Under the pieces are notes generated by a model. That model was not told the DNA's origin. It worked only from the letters and a program-made list of their open reading frames with translations, and did not search any database. From Acidobacteriota bacterium (lineage in GTDB: Bacteria > Acidobacteriota > Terriglobia > Bryobacterales > Bryobacteraceae): a stretch of DNA of 50,545 bases. Position 1 is the stretch's first letter. The number at the start of each line of letters is the position of its first letter. The DNA lies in NCBI GenBank assembly GCA_003223115.1, contig QHXW01000168.1, positions 1-50,545 on the forward strand. The letters run 5' to 3'. Both the position numbers and the translations under genes were made by a program. Positions 14,753-24,139 of the stretch are shown here, one piece after another.

Positions 14753-17734
14753 ATGACGCCCATGAAACTGTTGTTCTCTTTCTGCTTTCTGGCGGCTGGA
14801 ATCCTGACGGCCCAGGAGAAACCGCCTGTCGCTTTGCATCATTTCAAGGCCGCGGATGGCCTGGAGGTCACGCTCTGGGCCGCGGAACCGATGCTGGCCA
14901 ACCCCACCAACATCGATATTGATGAGCGTGGCCGCGTCTGGGTTCTGGAAGGCGTGAATTACCGACGTAAGCTGAAACACCTGAAGGACTACCGGCCGCA
15001 AGGCGACCGCATTCTGATTCTCGAGGATACCGACGGTGACGGCAAAGCCGACAAACTCACGGTCTTCGATCAGAGTCCCGCGTTGCGATCGCCCCTGGGC
15101 ATTGCGGTGTTGGGCAATAAGGTGATCATCTCGCAATCGCCCGATGTCATCGTCTATACCAAGGACGAACAGGATCACATTGTCAAGAAAGAGGTCCTGC
15201 TCACTGGCTGGCACGGCGAGGATCACGATCACGGAGTACACGCGGTGGTATTCGGACCGGATGGACGTTATTACTTGAACAATGGCGATCCGGGATTCGA
15301 TATCACCGATAAGTCCGGTAATCATCTGGTGGACGCCCACTCGGGTCCTTATTATGCGGGCTGCGCGCTGCGCGTGAATCCGGACGGCACGAACCTCACA
15401 GTAATTGGACACGATTTCCGTAATCCTTATGAACTGACCGTGGATTCGTTCGGCAATATCTGGCAGAGCGATAACGACGATGACGGCAACGCCTGGACGC
15501 GCCTCAATTATGTGATGGAAGGCGGCAACTACGGTTACTGGGGGCCGGGCGCACGCCGCTGGCAGGAAGACAAAGGCACGCATTTTCACAACGAGCTTCC
15601 GGGTGTTGTGCCGAACATCGCGCGCCTGGGCGCTGGAGCGCCCTGCGGCATTGTCGCCTATGAAGGCGAATTGCTGCCGAAAAAATATCGGGGACAGCTT
15701 CTGCACGCTGAGGCCGGCAAGCGGCTGATCCGCACCTACGCGCTCGAAAATGCCGGAGCCGGCTACGAAACTCAGGTCGAAGATACGGTCAGTTCGCCCG
15801 ATTCGTGGTTTCGCCCGTCGGATGTCGCCGTCGCGCCGGATGGTTCGGTGTTCTTTGCTGACTGGTATGACCCGGTGGTGGGTGGACATGAAATGAAAGA
15901 TCTCACGCGCGGCCGCATCTATCGGCTGGCGCCGGCCGGCTACAAGGCGCAGCGCTCCAACGTTGATCTCTCCTCTCCCGAAGGATTGGCGTCGGCCCTG
16001 CGTTCGCCCGCACAATCGATCCGTTACCTTGCCTGGACCAGGCTCAAAGAGGAAAGCCGGAACGCTTTACCGGCGCTGACCTCCATGTGGAAGCAAGGCG
16101 ACCGCATCTTACGGGCCCGCGCGCTGTGGCTGTTGGGCGGAATAGAGCCCGATGGCGCGGATGCCGTCGACGAATCGTTGCGCTCGAGTGATCCGGCGTT
16201 TCGGATCCTCGCGATTCGCGTGCTGAAGCTTTACGGTGCGGACATGGTGGAAGCCACACGGCCACTGCTCCACGATCCTTCGTCGCAGGTACGCCGCGAA
16301 GTGGCGCTGGCTCTCCAGGATGTGAAATCCGACGCTGCCACCGAGTCGATATTGGAACTCGTCAAACAATACGATGGAGCCGACCGGTGGTCTCTCGAGG
16401 CGCTGGGAATTGCGGTGCGCGGACGTGAGAATGCGCTGTACGCAAAGTTGCGCGAGGCATACCCGGAGAAATGGAGTTCCACGCTGGGGCAACTCATTTG
16501 GGAGTTCCGGCCCTCCGATGCTTTGCCCTACCTGCTGACGACTCTCAATGATGTTTCGCTCAGCGACAAAGATCGCGGCCAGGCTCTCGATGCTCTCGCG
16601 GCCATGGCACAGCCCGAAGCCGGCAAGGCAGTCGCAGCGTTTCTGAACTCCAATCCGCCGGCCGCGCTTCTTGATCAGGGATTCGAGCGTTTGAGTCATC
16701 AATTATTCAGCGAGTGGATCGATCTACGTACACATGATGCCGCTCGAACTGCCGTGCGGTCTGCGCTTCATTCGGACCGGCTGCAGGCCAAAGCTTTGGA
16801 ATTGGCGGACGATCTGGGCGATGCCTCCTACGCGCCGGATTTAGCCGCGCTGACAACATCTGAGAGTTTAGCCGAGCCACTCCGGATCACTGCGATTCAG
16901 GCACTGGGCAGGACTCGTGATCAGGCTTTTGTCCCAACTCTCGATAAACTTTCGCGCAGCGGTCCGCTGCCCCTCCGCGTAGCCGCCATACGGGCCATTG
17001 GCGACGCGTGGCCGCCAAACCTCGAAACGCGGTTCAAACGCCTCATCCTGAGCCAGGAGCCGAATGAATTGCGGACGGAAGCGGTGCGTGTGCTGGCGCG
17101 CTCCGTTCCCGGCCAAAACTTGTTACTCAATCTGCAGCAGTCGAGCGAATTGCCTGCCGAGTTGAAAAACGTCGCCACCAATCTGTTGAACAACAGTCGT
17201 AATGACGAAGTGCGACGGCGCGCCGCAAAGCTGTTGCCGCCGCTCGTGAGCAAGAACAAGAAAAAACTTCCGCCCATCGAACAACTCGTATGGCAGCATG
17301 GCGACGCTGAGCGCGGACGTAAAATCTTTTCGGCCGAAAACGGTCCAAAATGCTCGGGGTGTCATGGAATCGACGGCTCGAAGAAAGTCGGCCCTGATCT
17401 CTCGAACATCGGGACCAAACTCGGCAAACCAGGACTGTTCGATTCCATTCTGAACCCCAGCGCCGGGATTGCGCCGCTGTATTCCATGTGGGTGCTCGAA
17501 ACCAAGACGCAAGGCCAGGTGATCGGCATCATCACCGAGGACACGCCGCAGCGCGTGGTGGTGAAGACCGACGCGACCACGGATGTCCGTTTGAAACCTT
17601 CCGAGATTACTTCCCGACGCCGCAGCAGACTTTCCATGATGCCCGAAGACCTCATGAATTCCATGACGGAGCAGCAGCTCGTGGATGTGATCGAGTTCCT
17701 GACCACGCTGAAGAGCGAGCGCGCGTCGAAGTAG
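14753..17734 (+). CDS. PVC-type haem-binding membrane-bound dehydrogenase with HEAT repeats
   Basis: A 993-residue exported protein. ATG 14753 (or 14762) gives a good signal peptide (LLFSFCFLAAGILTAQ). Residues about 30-410 form a beta-propeller dehydrogenase-like domain (LEVTLWAAEPMLANPTNID, RVWVLEGVNYR, EDTDGDGKADKLTVF, SDNDDDGNAWTRLNY, VFFADWYDP), matching the family described from Planctomycetes and Acidobacteria. Residues 430-830 are HEAT-like helical repeats. The C-terminal 150 residues contain one c-type haem site, CSGCH at C867-H871, followed by VGPDLSNIGTKLG. It is probably a periplasmic oxidoreductase for sugars or alcohols that passes electrons through its haem; the substrate is unknown. 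It is divergent from PAP2 with only about 60 bases between them. Confidence 0.88.
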   Translation: MTPMKLLFSFCFLAAGILTAQEKPPVALHHFKAADGLEVTLWAAEPMLANPTNIDIDERGRVWVLEGVNYRRKLKHLKDYRPQGDRILILEDTDGDGKADKLTVFDQSPALRSPLGIAVLGNKVIISQSPDVIVYTKDEQDHIVKKEVLLTGWHGEDHDHGVHAVVFGPDGRYYLNNGDPGFDITDKSGNHLVDAHSGPYYAGCALRVNPDGTNLTVIGHDFRNPYELTVDSFGNIWQSDNDDDGNAWTRLNYVMEGGNYGYWGPGARRWQEDKGTHFHNELPGVVPNIARLGAGAPCGIVAYEGELLPKKYRGQLLHAEAGKRLIRTYALENAGAGYETQVEDTVSSPDSWFRPSDVAVAPDGSVFFADWYDPVVGGHEMKDLTRGRIYRLAPAGYKAQRSNVDLSSPEGLASALRSPAQSIRYLAWTRLKEESRNALPALTSMWKQGDRILRARALWLLGGIEPDGADAVDESLRSSDPAFRILAIRVLKLYGADMVEATRPLLHDPSSQVRREVALALQDVKSDAATESILELVKQYDGADRWSLEALGIAVRGRENALYAKLREAYPEKWSSTLGQLIWEFRPSDALPYLLTTLNDVSLSDKDRGQALDALAAMAQPEAGKAVAAFLNSNPPAALLDQGFERLSHQLFSEWIDLRTHDAARTAVRSALHSDRLQAKALELADDLGDASYAPDLAALTTSESLAEPLRITAIQALGRTRDQAFVPTLDKLSRSGPLPLRVAAIRAIGDAWPPNLETRFKRLILSQEPNELRTEAVRVLARSVPGQNLLLNLQQSSELPAELKNVATNLLNNSRNDEVRRRAAKLLPPLVSKNKKKLPPIEQLVWQHGDAERGRKIFSAENGPKCSGCHGIDGSKKVGPDLSNIGTKLGKPGLFDSILNPSAGIAPLYSMWVLETKTQGQVIGIITEDTPQRVVVKTDATTDVRLKPSEITSRRRSRLSMMPEDLMNSMTEQQLVDVIEFLTTLKSERASK

Positions 17735-18024
17735 CTACCAGCCCAGGCGGCGCGCTGGAGGTTCGGATACAGTTCAGAAATGGGAATTGGCTTCGTTCCG
17801 CAAAATTCGAATTTTCTCCTTGCGGGATGACGACGCGAGCGATCCGACACCATTTCCATAAATAGCAGGAGCACCCCGCGCGATGAAGGCCGAGTGAGTC
17901 AACCTACGGTGGACACGGCGAGTTTTTATTTTGCGGAGGTGTGATCGTATGAGAGCGCAGCAGCAACTCCGGGGCTGATCGGTCAAAATCAGCCTTGTGG
18001 AACCAACAGAGGAGGTACTGCAGC
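17735..18024. other. Non-coding stretch upstream of the IS110 remnant
   Basis: No gene is supported here. A 14-base perfect palindrome AAAATTCGAATTTT lies at 17802-17815. The right part, with AT-rich GTTTTTATTTTGC near 17920-17935, may be the left-end non-coding region of the IS110-family element; in IS110 elements such a region can encode the guide (bridge) RNA. That is inference from the family. GAGGAGGT at about 18010-18017 is the ribosome-binding site of the transposase remnant. Confidence 0.4.
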
Positions 18025-18446
18025 GTGAAACAGTATATCGGGTGTGATGCTCACTCACGCTATTCGGTTTTCGTGAGCGTGGATGAAACGCGAAGGATCG
18101 GGCCGCCGGTGCGAATCGATCACCTGGGCGGGATCTGCGGGTTTATCTTCAGGGCCTGGAAAAGGAAACGCCGATTGCCGTGGAGGCCAGAGGCGGCTGG
18201 TATTGGTTGATGGATGAACTGGAGTCGGCAGGGCTAGATGCACGGCCGGTAAATCCACTCGAGGCGAAGCGACAGATCGGGGGACGCAACAAGACAGACA
18301 AATTGGATACGCGAGGCCTGGCCATGTTGTTGCGCAATGGAACGCTGCCTGAGGTTTAGATTCCGTCCGCCGAATTACGGGATCTGCGCGGGTTGATGCG
18401 TGGTCGGCTGGCCCTGCGTTCGCACACCACCGTGTTGAAGAAAGAG
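18025..18446 (+). mobile_element. IS110-family transposase, truncated and mutated
   Basis: GTG 18025, with a strong GAGGAGGT about eight bases upstream, starts KQYIGCDAHSRYSVFVSVDE, the RuvC-like N-terminus of IS110 (DEDD) transposases. A frameshift near 18128-18133 (GGGCGGGATC) is needed to continue DLRVYLQGLEKETPIAVEA, then GGWYWLMDELESAGLDA and GGRNKTDKLDTRGLAML. The conserved acidic residues are therefore all present (D in CDAHS, E in VEARG, DxxD in TDKLD). An in-frame TAG at about 18358 replaces the expected Trp before IPSAELRDLRGLMRG. The similarity stops at the left edge of the inverted-repeat element at 18447, so the C-terminal half, with the serine domain, is lost. It is an inactive relic. 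Confidence 0.82.
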
Positions 18447-18595
18447 GAGGGACGAAGACCTCTGCCACCGATTTCTCGCGTTAACCGACGTTGGTCGTAA
18501 ACCTGAAGTTCTTGAGTTACGACTCTCGTCGACTTGAACGCAGTTTGGCGTGGCAGCCCATAGCGAGCAATCGGTGGCAGAGGTCTCCTTCCCTC
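18447..18595. repeat. MITE-like element with 33-bp terminal inverted repeats
   Basis: The left arm 18447-18479 (GAGGGACGAAGACCTCTGCC and on) and the right arm 18563-18595 are inverted repeats matching at 30 of 33 positions, around an 83-base centre without a coding region. The element is 149 bases long. It begins exactly where the IS110 similarity ends, and its right end overlaps the stop codon of the esterase pseudogene. No target-site duplication could be defined. It may be a non-autonomous element or the paired ends of a lost insertion sequence. Confidence 0.7.
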
Positions 18596-19603
18596 ACCCG
18601 TCCGTCTTGTAGAGCCGCAAAAAGAAGCTGTCTTTTTCAGAAGTGGCCGAAGGTGCGGTTTGTGGTGGCGTCGCTCTGCGCGGCCTTTGCCCGGAGCGGT
18701 TCGAACCCGGCACGAAGGAAGCGTTGGTGGTGGTCGCGCCGGCAGGGGGCTTGCCTCGCATCCCGGATTGCAGCCAGGCAGTGGCGGTCTGTTCGGCAGC
18801 GGCATTGAGCGGCGCCGGACTCCAGAGGGATCCAAACCAGGTGAACATGGCGCAGAGGCGGGGGCGCATGGTAGGGCCGCCGTGGTCGGCGCCACGGACA
18901 AGATGGTATTCGTGCGAGAGGTCGAGATCCCAGAGCACGCGGTGGAGGAATTCAGTGCCATCGCGAGCGTTGAGGAAGTCCTTGTCACCGGCCTCAAGGT
19001 AAATCGCGAGGCGGAATCGCGAAGATGCTGCGCATTCGCGCGAGCCCGATTGGCAGGATTGTTTGACTCCCAGAGCGAAGGATCGCGTGTGGGACCGATC
19101 AATTGCGGTGGGCGCAGCGGAGTGATGCAGACGGTTGCGCGGGCCGATATCAGATTCGCGGAGTCCCGGCTCAAGCATGGGTTGCATGGCGGCAACGGCC
19201 GCGAAGAGGTGGGGGTGCGTGAAGACCAGCTTGAGCGCACCGTAACCGCCGCCGGAGATGCCCGCAAGACGGTGGAATCGCTGACGTTGCAGGCGGAGCG
19301 GAGGTGGGGAACAAAGTCGCCGGCCAGGAAGGAGTCCCAGCGAATTGTTCCGGAGGGGTCCTCCATATAGTAGTCGAGGCCGGACGTGGGCGTGGCAATG
19401 ATCATGGGAGGAACGGTGCCCTGGGCCCACCATCCGTCGAACAGCGGCTGGAGGTCGAAGATGGAATCTCGGGTGCCGCCGGCGCCTAAGAGGAGAATAC
19501 AGAGTGGCAGCGGCTTCTGGAGTCTGGGAGCGAGGAAGGCGTAGGGGACGGACGCCGGGAGGTGTTGTGAAGAGATATCGCGGAGCGTGACGGTAGACGG
19601 CAT
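18594..19603 (-). pseudogene. Frameshifted esterase (alpha/beta hydrolase, esterase D/Fes-like)
   Basis: ATG 19603 has GAGAG about nine bases upstream. It opens a frame with PSTVTLRDISSQHLPASVPY, LCILLLGAGGTRDSIFDLQP, then MIIATPTSGLDYYMED and SFLAGDFVPHLRS. Near 19285 the reading shifts to a second frame with the nucleophile elbow LAGISGGGYGALKLVFTHP. Near 19130 it returns to the first (LIGPTRDPSLWESNNPANRA), and near 19030 it shifts again to LAIYLEAGDKDFLNARDGTE and LVRGADHGGPTMRPRL, which carries the catalytic His. So at least three indels interrupt a protein with the Ser-Asp-His triad of putative esterases. A low-complexity tail ends at TGA 18596-18594. It would have acted in the cytoplasm on acyl or formyl esters. 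It appears decayed. Confidence 0.72.
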
Positions 19604-19667
19604 CAGCAAAGCTCTCTTGGAATGATAGCTCGGGGCCTGTTGAATGCAGGTCTGGATTTCCCGCGCG

Positions 19668-22600
19668 CTACAGTTTTTGCTGTGCCAGCGCTTCCTGGCG
19701 CGCGCCACGCCGGCGGAATTTCAGTTTGCCCATCTTGTGGCGTGCGGCCTCCAGATAGATGTAAACCACCGGCGTGATGTAGAGCGTCAGAAGCTGCGAA
19801 ACAACCAGTCCGCCTTCCACAGTCAGACCGAGAGGGCGCCGTGCTTCCCCGCCCGCACCGAAGCCGAGTGCGATCGGCAGACTGCCCATCAGCGCCGCCA
19901 TGGTGGTCATCATGATCGGCCGGAAACGGACAATGCAGGCTTCGAAAATGGCCTCGCGCGCGGTCATACCAGAATTGCGTTGCGCTTCGAGAGCGAAATC
20001 GATCATCATGATGGCGTTCTTTTTCACGATGCCCACCAGCATGATGATTCCGACAAACGAATAGAGGTTCAGTTCGTCATGAAAGACAAGTAGCGTCAGC
20101 AGCGCGCCGAAACCGGCCGAGGGCAAGCCAGACAAAATCGTGAGCGGATGGATGAAGCTCTCGTAGAGAATCCCCAGCACCATGTAGATGACCAGCACGG
20201 CCATCAGCAGCAGAATCCCCAAACCTTGAATAGATGACTGGAACACTTGCGCGGTGCCCTGAAAGCTGGTGGTCAGAGTCGCCGGCAGCGTATTGCGCGC
20301 GATGTCTTCCACCTTCGGAACAACGTCGCCCAATGAAACTCCCGGTTTGGTGTTGAAGGAAACGGTAACCGCGGGAAGCTGGCCCAGGTGCGTCACGGTA
20401 AGCGGTCCCACTGCCGGCTTCAGGTTCGCCACCGCATTAAGCGGCACCAGCTTGCCGGCTGCGGAGCGGATGTAGAGCATGGATAGCGCCGAGGGATCGC
20501 GCTGGTATTGTAGCTCGAGTTCCAGAATGACCCAGTATTCATTGGTCGGCGTGTAGATGGTCGATACCTGGCGCGAACCGTAAGCATCGTAAAGCGCATT
20601 TTCGATCTGCGAAGGTGTCACACCGAGCGCGGAGGCTTTATCGCGGTCGATATCCAGAAGCACCTGCGGGCTGGCTATCTGCAAATCGCTGGTCACGTCC
20701 ACCAGGCCCGGGATATCGCGCATCTTACGCTCCATGACGGGAGCCCAGCGATAAAGCTCGTTCAAATCCGCATCCTGCAAGGTGTACTGGTAGAGGCTCT
20801 TGGTGAATTGACCACCAATCCGAATGAGCGGCGGCACCTGCAGAAAAACGCGGATTCCCGGGATCTCCGCCAGTTGGGGACGCAAGTCGGCGATGATCTC
20901 ATCGGGTGTTTTCGTGCGCGGGGGTTTGGTCTTCAAATGGGCGAACACGCGGCCCTGGTTGGATGCGGTGGTGGAGTTACCGCCGCCGATGCCGGAGAAA
21001 AAGTTGTCGATGTCAGCGTTACTCTTCAACACGCGCATGACTGCGCGCTGGTGTTGGACCATGGCATCGAATGAAACGTCCTGCGAGGCCTCCGTGAAGC
21101 CGAAGATCTGGCCTGTATCCTGATTCGGAATGAAGCCTTTCGGCACCAGGATAAATAGATAGACGGTGGCGATGATCAGAAACACGGAAACCGCCATGGT
21201 CACCGGATGGTACTTGATGGAACCGCGCAGCGTGCGTTCGTACAGATGCAGCATGCCCTGGAAGAAACGCTCGAGGGTCATGTAGAAGACGCCGTGCTTT
21301 GCCTGGTGCGGCGGCCGCAGGAAACGGCTGGCCAGCATGGGCGTCAGAGTCAGCGAGACGAATCCTGAAACCAGAATCGCCATGCCGATGGTCACCGCGA
21401 ATTCGTGGAACAGACGCCCGAGTATGCCACCCATAAACAACAACGGGATGAACACGGCGGCCAGCGACAAAGTCATCGAAACCACGGTGAAACCGATTTC
21501 CTTTGACCCGCGGAACGCGGCCTCCATCGGTTTTTCACCCAGTTCCATGTGGCGCACGATGTTCTCGAGCACCACGATGGCATCGTCCACGACGAAACCC
21601 ACCGATAGCGTCAACGCCATCATGGACAGGTTGTCGACGGTGTAGTTGAGCAGATACATCACCGCGAACGTGCCGATGATGGACATGGGCAGGGCGAGCG
21701 AAGGAATCACGGTGGCCGAAACATTCCGCAGAAACAGGAAGATCACCAGGATGACCAGGCAGACGGTGAGAAACAGCGTGAATTTCACGTCGTCTACCGA
21801 TTCGCGTATGGATTGCGAACGGTCATAGACGATGTCGAGGTTCACCGATTTGGGCATCTGCGCGCGGAAGGTGGGCATCAATTTCTTGATCGAATCCACC
21901 ACCTCGACGGTATTGGTTCCGGGCTGCCGCTGCACAGCCAAGGTGACCGACGGAACGCCGTTATACCAACTGATGATCTTGTCGTTCTGCACGCTGTCGA
22001 TCACGTGGCCGATTTCGTCCAGCCGCACGGGCGAGCCACCGCGGTACGCAACAATTAGAGGCCGGTACGCTGCGGCGTCATAGAGCTGGCCGTTGGCCTG
22101 CACCGTGAAGGCCTGATGCTTGCCGAACAGGGTACCCATGGGCAGGTTGACATTGCTTTGCTCGATGGCGCGCTGCACTTCGTCGATGCCGATGCCGCGC
22201 GTTGCCAGCGCGTTCGGATCCACCTGCACGCGCACGGCGTACTTCTGCGCTCCGAAAACCTGAACTTGCGCCACACCGCTCACGGTCGAGATGCGCTGCG
22301 CCATCATGGTCTCGGCGTACTCATCCACGGTCGAGAGAGGCAGCGTGGCGGAATTCAACGACATGTAGAGAATCGGCTGGTCCGCCGGATTCACTTTCTG
22401 GTATGACGGCGGGCTGGGCAGGTTGGGCGGAAGCTGGCGCGATGCCGCTGTAATGGCCGCCTGAACGTCTTGCGAGGCTGCGTCCAGACTGCGTTCCAAG
22501 CTGAACTGCAGCGTGATGGCCGTGGCGCCCTGGGTGCTGGTGGAGCTCATGTTGTCCAGGCCGGCAATGGTCGAAAACTGGCGTTCGAGCGGCGTCGCGA

Positions 22601-22787
22601 CCGATGAGGCCATGGTCTCCGGACTTGCGCCGGGCAACTGCGCGCTCACCTGGATGGTCGGAAAATCGACATTGGGCAGGTCACTCACCGGCAGCGCGCG
22701 ATAAGCCACGATGCCGAACAGCAAAATGCCCAGCATGACCAGCGTGGTCATCACGGGCCGGCGAATGAAGATCTCGGAAATGTTCAA
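19668..22787 (-). CDS. RND multidrug efflux permease (HAE1 family, MdtB/MdtC-like)
   Basis: An intact 1039-residue inner-membrane pump with the usual twelve membrane segments and two large periplasmic loops. Diagnostic stretches are SEIFIRRPVMTTLVMLGILL at the N-terminus, LPGASPETMASSVATPLERQ (porter domain), LSVGFVVDDAIVVLENIVRH with the paired Asp of the proton relay, and the final GLTVEGGLVVSQLLTLYITP. The N-terminal region is closest in memory to MdtB/MdtC rather than AcrB. The start is TTG 22787, overlapping the TGA of the adaptor gene (TTGA), with GGGAG about seven bases upstream, so the two genes are translationally coupled. It exports drugs or toxic lipophiles together with the adaptor and an outer-membrane channel that is not encoded here. 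Confidence 0.95.
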   Translation of the reverse strand: MNISEIFIRRPVMTTLVMLGILLFGIVAYRALPVSDLPNVDFPTIQVSAQLPGASPETMASSVATPLERQFSTIAGLDNMSSTSTQGATAITLQFSLERSLDAASQDVQAAITAASRQLPPNLPSPPSYQKVNPADQPILYMSLNSATLPLSTVDEYAETMMAQRISTVSGVAQVQVFGAQKYAVRVQVDPNALATRGIGIDEVQRAIEQSNVNLPMGTLFGKHQAFTVQANGQLYDAAAYRPLIVAYRGGSPVRLDEIGHVIDSVQNDKIISWYNGVPSVTLAVQRQPGTNTVEVVDSIKKLMPTFRAQMPKSVNLDIVYDRSQSIRESVDDVKFTLFLTVCLVILVIFLFLRNVSATVIPSLALPMSIIGTFAVMYLLNYTVDNLSMMALTLSVGFVVDDAIVVLENIVRHMELGEKPMEAAFRGSKEIGFTVVSMTLSLAAVFIPLLFMGGILGRLFHEFAVTIGMAILVSGFVSLTLTPMLASRFLRPPHQAKHGVFYMTLERFFQGMLHLYERTLRGSIKYHPVTMAVSVFLIIATVYLFILVPKGFIPNQDTGQIFGFTEASQDVSFDAMVQHQRAVMRVLKSNADIDNFFSGIGGGNSTTASNQGRVFAHLKTKPPRTKTPDEIIADLRPQLAEIPGIRVFLQVPPLIRIGGQFTKSLYQYTLQDADLNELYRWAPVMERKMRDIPGLVDVTSDLQIASPQVLLDIDRDKASALGVTPSQIENALYDAYGSRQVSTIYTPTNEYWVILELELQYQRDPSALSMLYIRSAAGKLVPLNAVANLKPAVGPLTVTHLGQLPAVTVSFNTKPGVSLGDVVPKVEDIARNTLPATLTTSFQGTAQVFQSSIQGLGILLLMAVLVIYMVLGILYESFIHPLTILSGLPSAGFGALLTLLVFHDELNLYSFVGIIMLVGIVKKNAIMMIDFALEAQRNSGMTAREAIFEACIVRFRPIMMTTMAALMGSLPIALGFGAGGEARRPLGLTVEGGLVVSQLLTLYITPVVYIYLEAARHKMGKLKFRRRGARQEALAQQKL

Positions 22788-24067
22788 GAGGTGGCTCCCT
22801 GCATGCTTTTCACCTCTTTGATTTTGCTGCCTGGAATCAGGCGGAGCTGCCCGTCGGTGACCACGCGCTCCCCGGGACGCAAACCGCTCTCGATCACCAC
22901 TTCATCGCCCACTCGCCAGGCTACTCTCACGGGCCGGGATTGCACGCGATTATCCTGCGTCAGGATAAACACGTATTGCCCCTGCTGGCCCGTTTGAATG
23001 GCCTGCGAGGGCGCGACAATCGCATTAAGGACGGTGTGCAGGGTCAGGACGGCATCTACGAACTCACCCGGCCATAGCACCCGCCGATCGTTGGCGAAAG
23101 TTCCTTTGAGCATGATAGTGCCGGTGGTCAGGTCGATGTTATTGTCCACGAACGTGAGCACGCCCTGGGCCGGCGGACCGCCATCTTTCGGGAACACCGC
23201 CACCTTGAGCTTGCCTGTCGCCATGTTCCGTTTGACATCAGCGAGGTGCGCGCCGGGCACGGAGAAATCCACATAGATGGGTTGAACCTGGTTGATCACG
23301 ATCAAATTGACGTCGTTGGCTTTGACGATATTGCCCTGGTGGATCAGCAGATTCCCGGTGCGGCCGTTGATCGGTGAGCGAATCAAACAATAAGTGAGGT
23401 CGAGTTTGGCTCTAACGAGCGTGGATTTATCCGCATTCGCCGAGGCACGGGCGCTGTCCACCGCGGCGCGATCCGCACGCGTGTTCTCTTCCGCGGCTTT
23501 GGCACTGGCGTGCATCTGATCGTCTTGCTCTCTCGAAACTACGCCCTGGGCAGCCAGCTTGGCGTATCGAGCCGCATGCACTTTAGCGTATTCGGCCTGT
23601 GCGACGTCCCGCGCGAGGTTGGCCTCGGCCTGTATGGCCTGCGCATTGTCGCGCGCTAGTGCCGCCTCAGCTTGCCGCACGGATTCATCATAAGGGCGCG
23701 GGTCGATTTGAAACAGCGGATCCCCTTTCTTTACGTCCTGCCCTTCGGTAAAGAAAACCCGAACAAGCTCCCCGCCGATCTGCGATTTCACTTGAACCGT
23801 GGAATAAGCTTCCACGTTTCCGATGGATCGCAACTGTATGGGCATGGGCTTTTCGACCACCTCGCCGATGGTGACCGGAGCCACTTCTTCAACTGGAGTT
23901 TTTTTCGCCTCGGCCGTTTTATCCGCGGAGCAGCTCGACAATATTGCCAGCAGAGCCGATACTGCTAAAAGGCGCAAAGCGCACGAAGGCAGCCTAAGGG
24001 TTGACTGAGCCGCGGTCATCATCGTTAGAAAAAAGGGTCGATATTTCACGGGCCTTGAAAGGCGCAT
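22784..24067 (-). CDS. RND efflux periplasmic adaptor lipoprotein (MFP/HlyD family)
   Basis: Up to 427 residues. A lipobox (LLAILSSC) follows a hydrophobic core, so the mature protein is probably lipid-anchored in the inner membrane. The adaptor domains are visible in order: first barrel/lipoyl half IGNVEAYSTVQVKSQIGGEL, FFTEGQDVKKGDPLFQIDP; a helical hairpin of about residues 130-220 rich in Ala; then second lipoyl half YCLIRSPINGRTGNLLIHQG; then the beta-barrel and membrane-proximal parts (VLWPGEFVDAVLTL, VVIESGLRPGERVVTDGQLR). The start is either ATG 24067 or the ATG pair at 24022/24019; the latter puts the signal sequence nearer the N-terminus. Neither has a good Shine-Dalgarno. It is the first gene of the pump operon and overlaps the permease gene by four bases. 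Confidence 0.93.
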   Translation of the reverse strand: MRLSRPVKYRPFFLTMMTAAQSTLRLPSCALRLLAVSALLAILSSCSADKTAEAKKTPVEEVAPVTIGEVVEKPMPIQLRSIGNVEAYSTVQVKSQIGGELVRVFFTEGQDVKKGDPLFQIDPRPYDESVRQAEAALARDNAQAIQAEANLARDVAQAEYAKVHAARYAKLAAQGVVSREQDDQMHASAKAAEENTRADRAAVDSARASANADKSTLVRAKLDLTYCLIRSPINGRTGNLLIHQGNIVKANDVNLIVINQVQPIYVDFSVPGAHLADVKRNMATGKLKVAVFPKDGGPPAQGVLTFVDNNIDLTTGTIMLKGTFANDRRVLWPGEFVDAVLTLHTVLNAIVAPSQAIQTGQQGQYVFILTQDNRVQSRPVRVAWRVGDEVVIESGLRPGERVVTDGQLRLIPGSKIKEVKSMQGATS

Positions 24068-24139
24068 CCGAAGAAGGGATTTCGCTTTATTCCACGATAC
24101 AATGACTCGCCTGAATTGTGAAAATGAACGCGCAATGGC

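Noticed and set aside
14705-16015. A 436-codon open frame on the minus strand, opposite the PVC-type haem protein gene
   Set aside because: It has no recognisable domain and lies fully antisense to a gene with clear family motifs; it reflects codon bias on the opposite strand.
17741-17761. Possible terminator CCAGC...GCTGG after the PVC-type protein gene
   Set aside because: The stem is only five pairs and is not followed by T residues.
17802-17815. 14-base palindrome AAAATTCGAATTTT considered as an operator or terminator
   Set aside because: No loop and no T tract; no neighbouring regulator. Kept only as a remark in the non-coding stretch.
18660-19370. A 236-codon plus-strand frame opposite the esterase pseudogene
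   Set aside because: The minus strand shows esterase motifs in order despite frameshifts; the plus frame has no motif.
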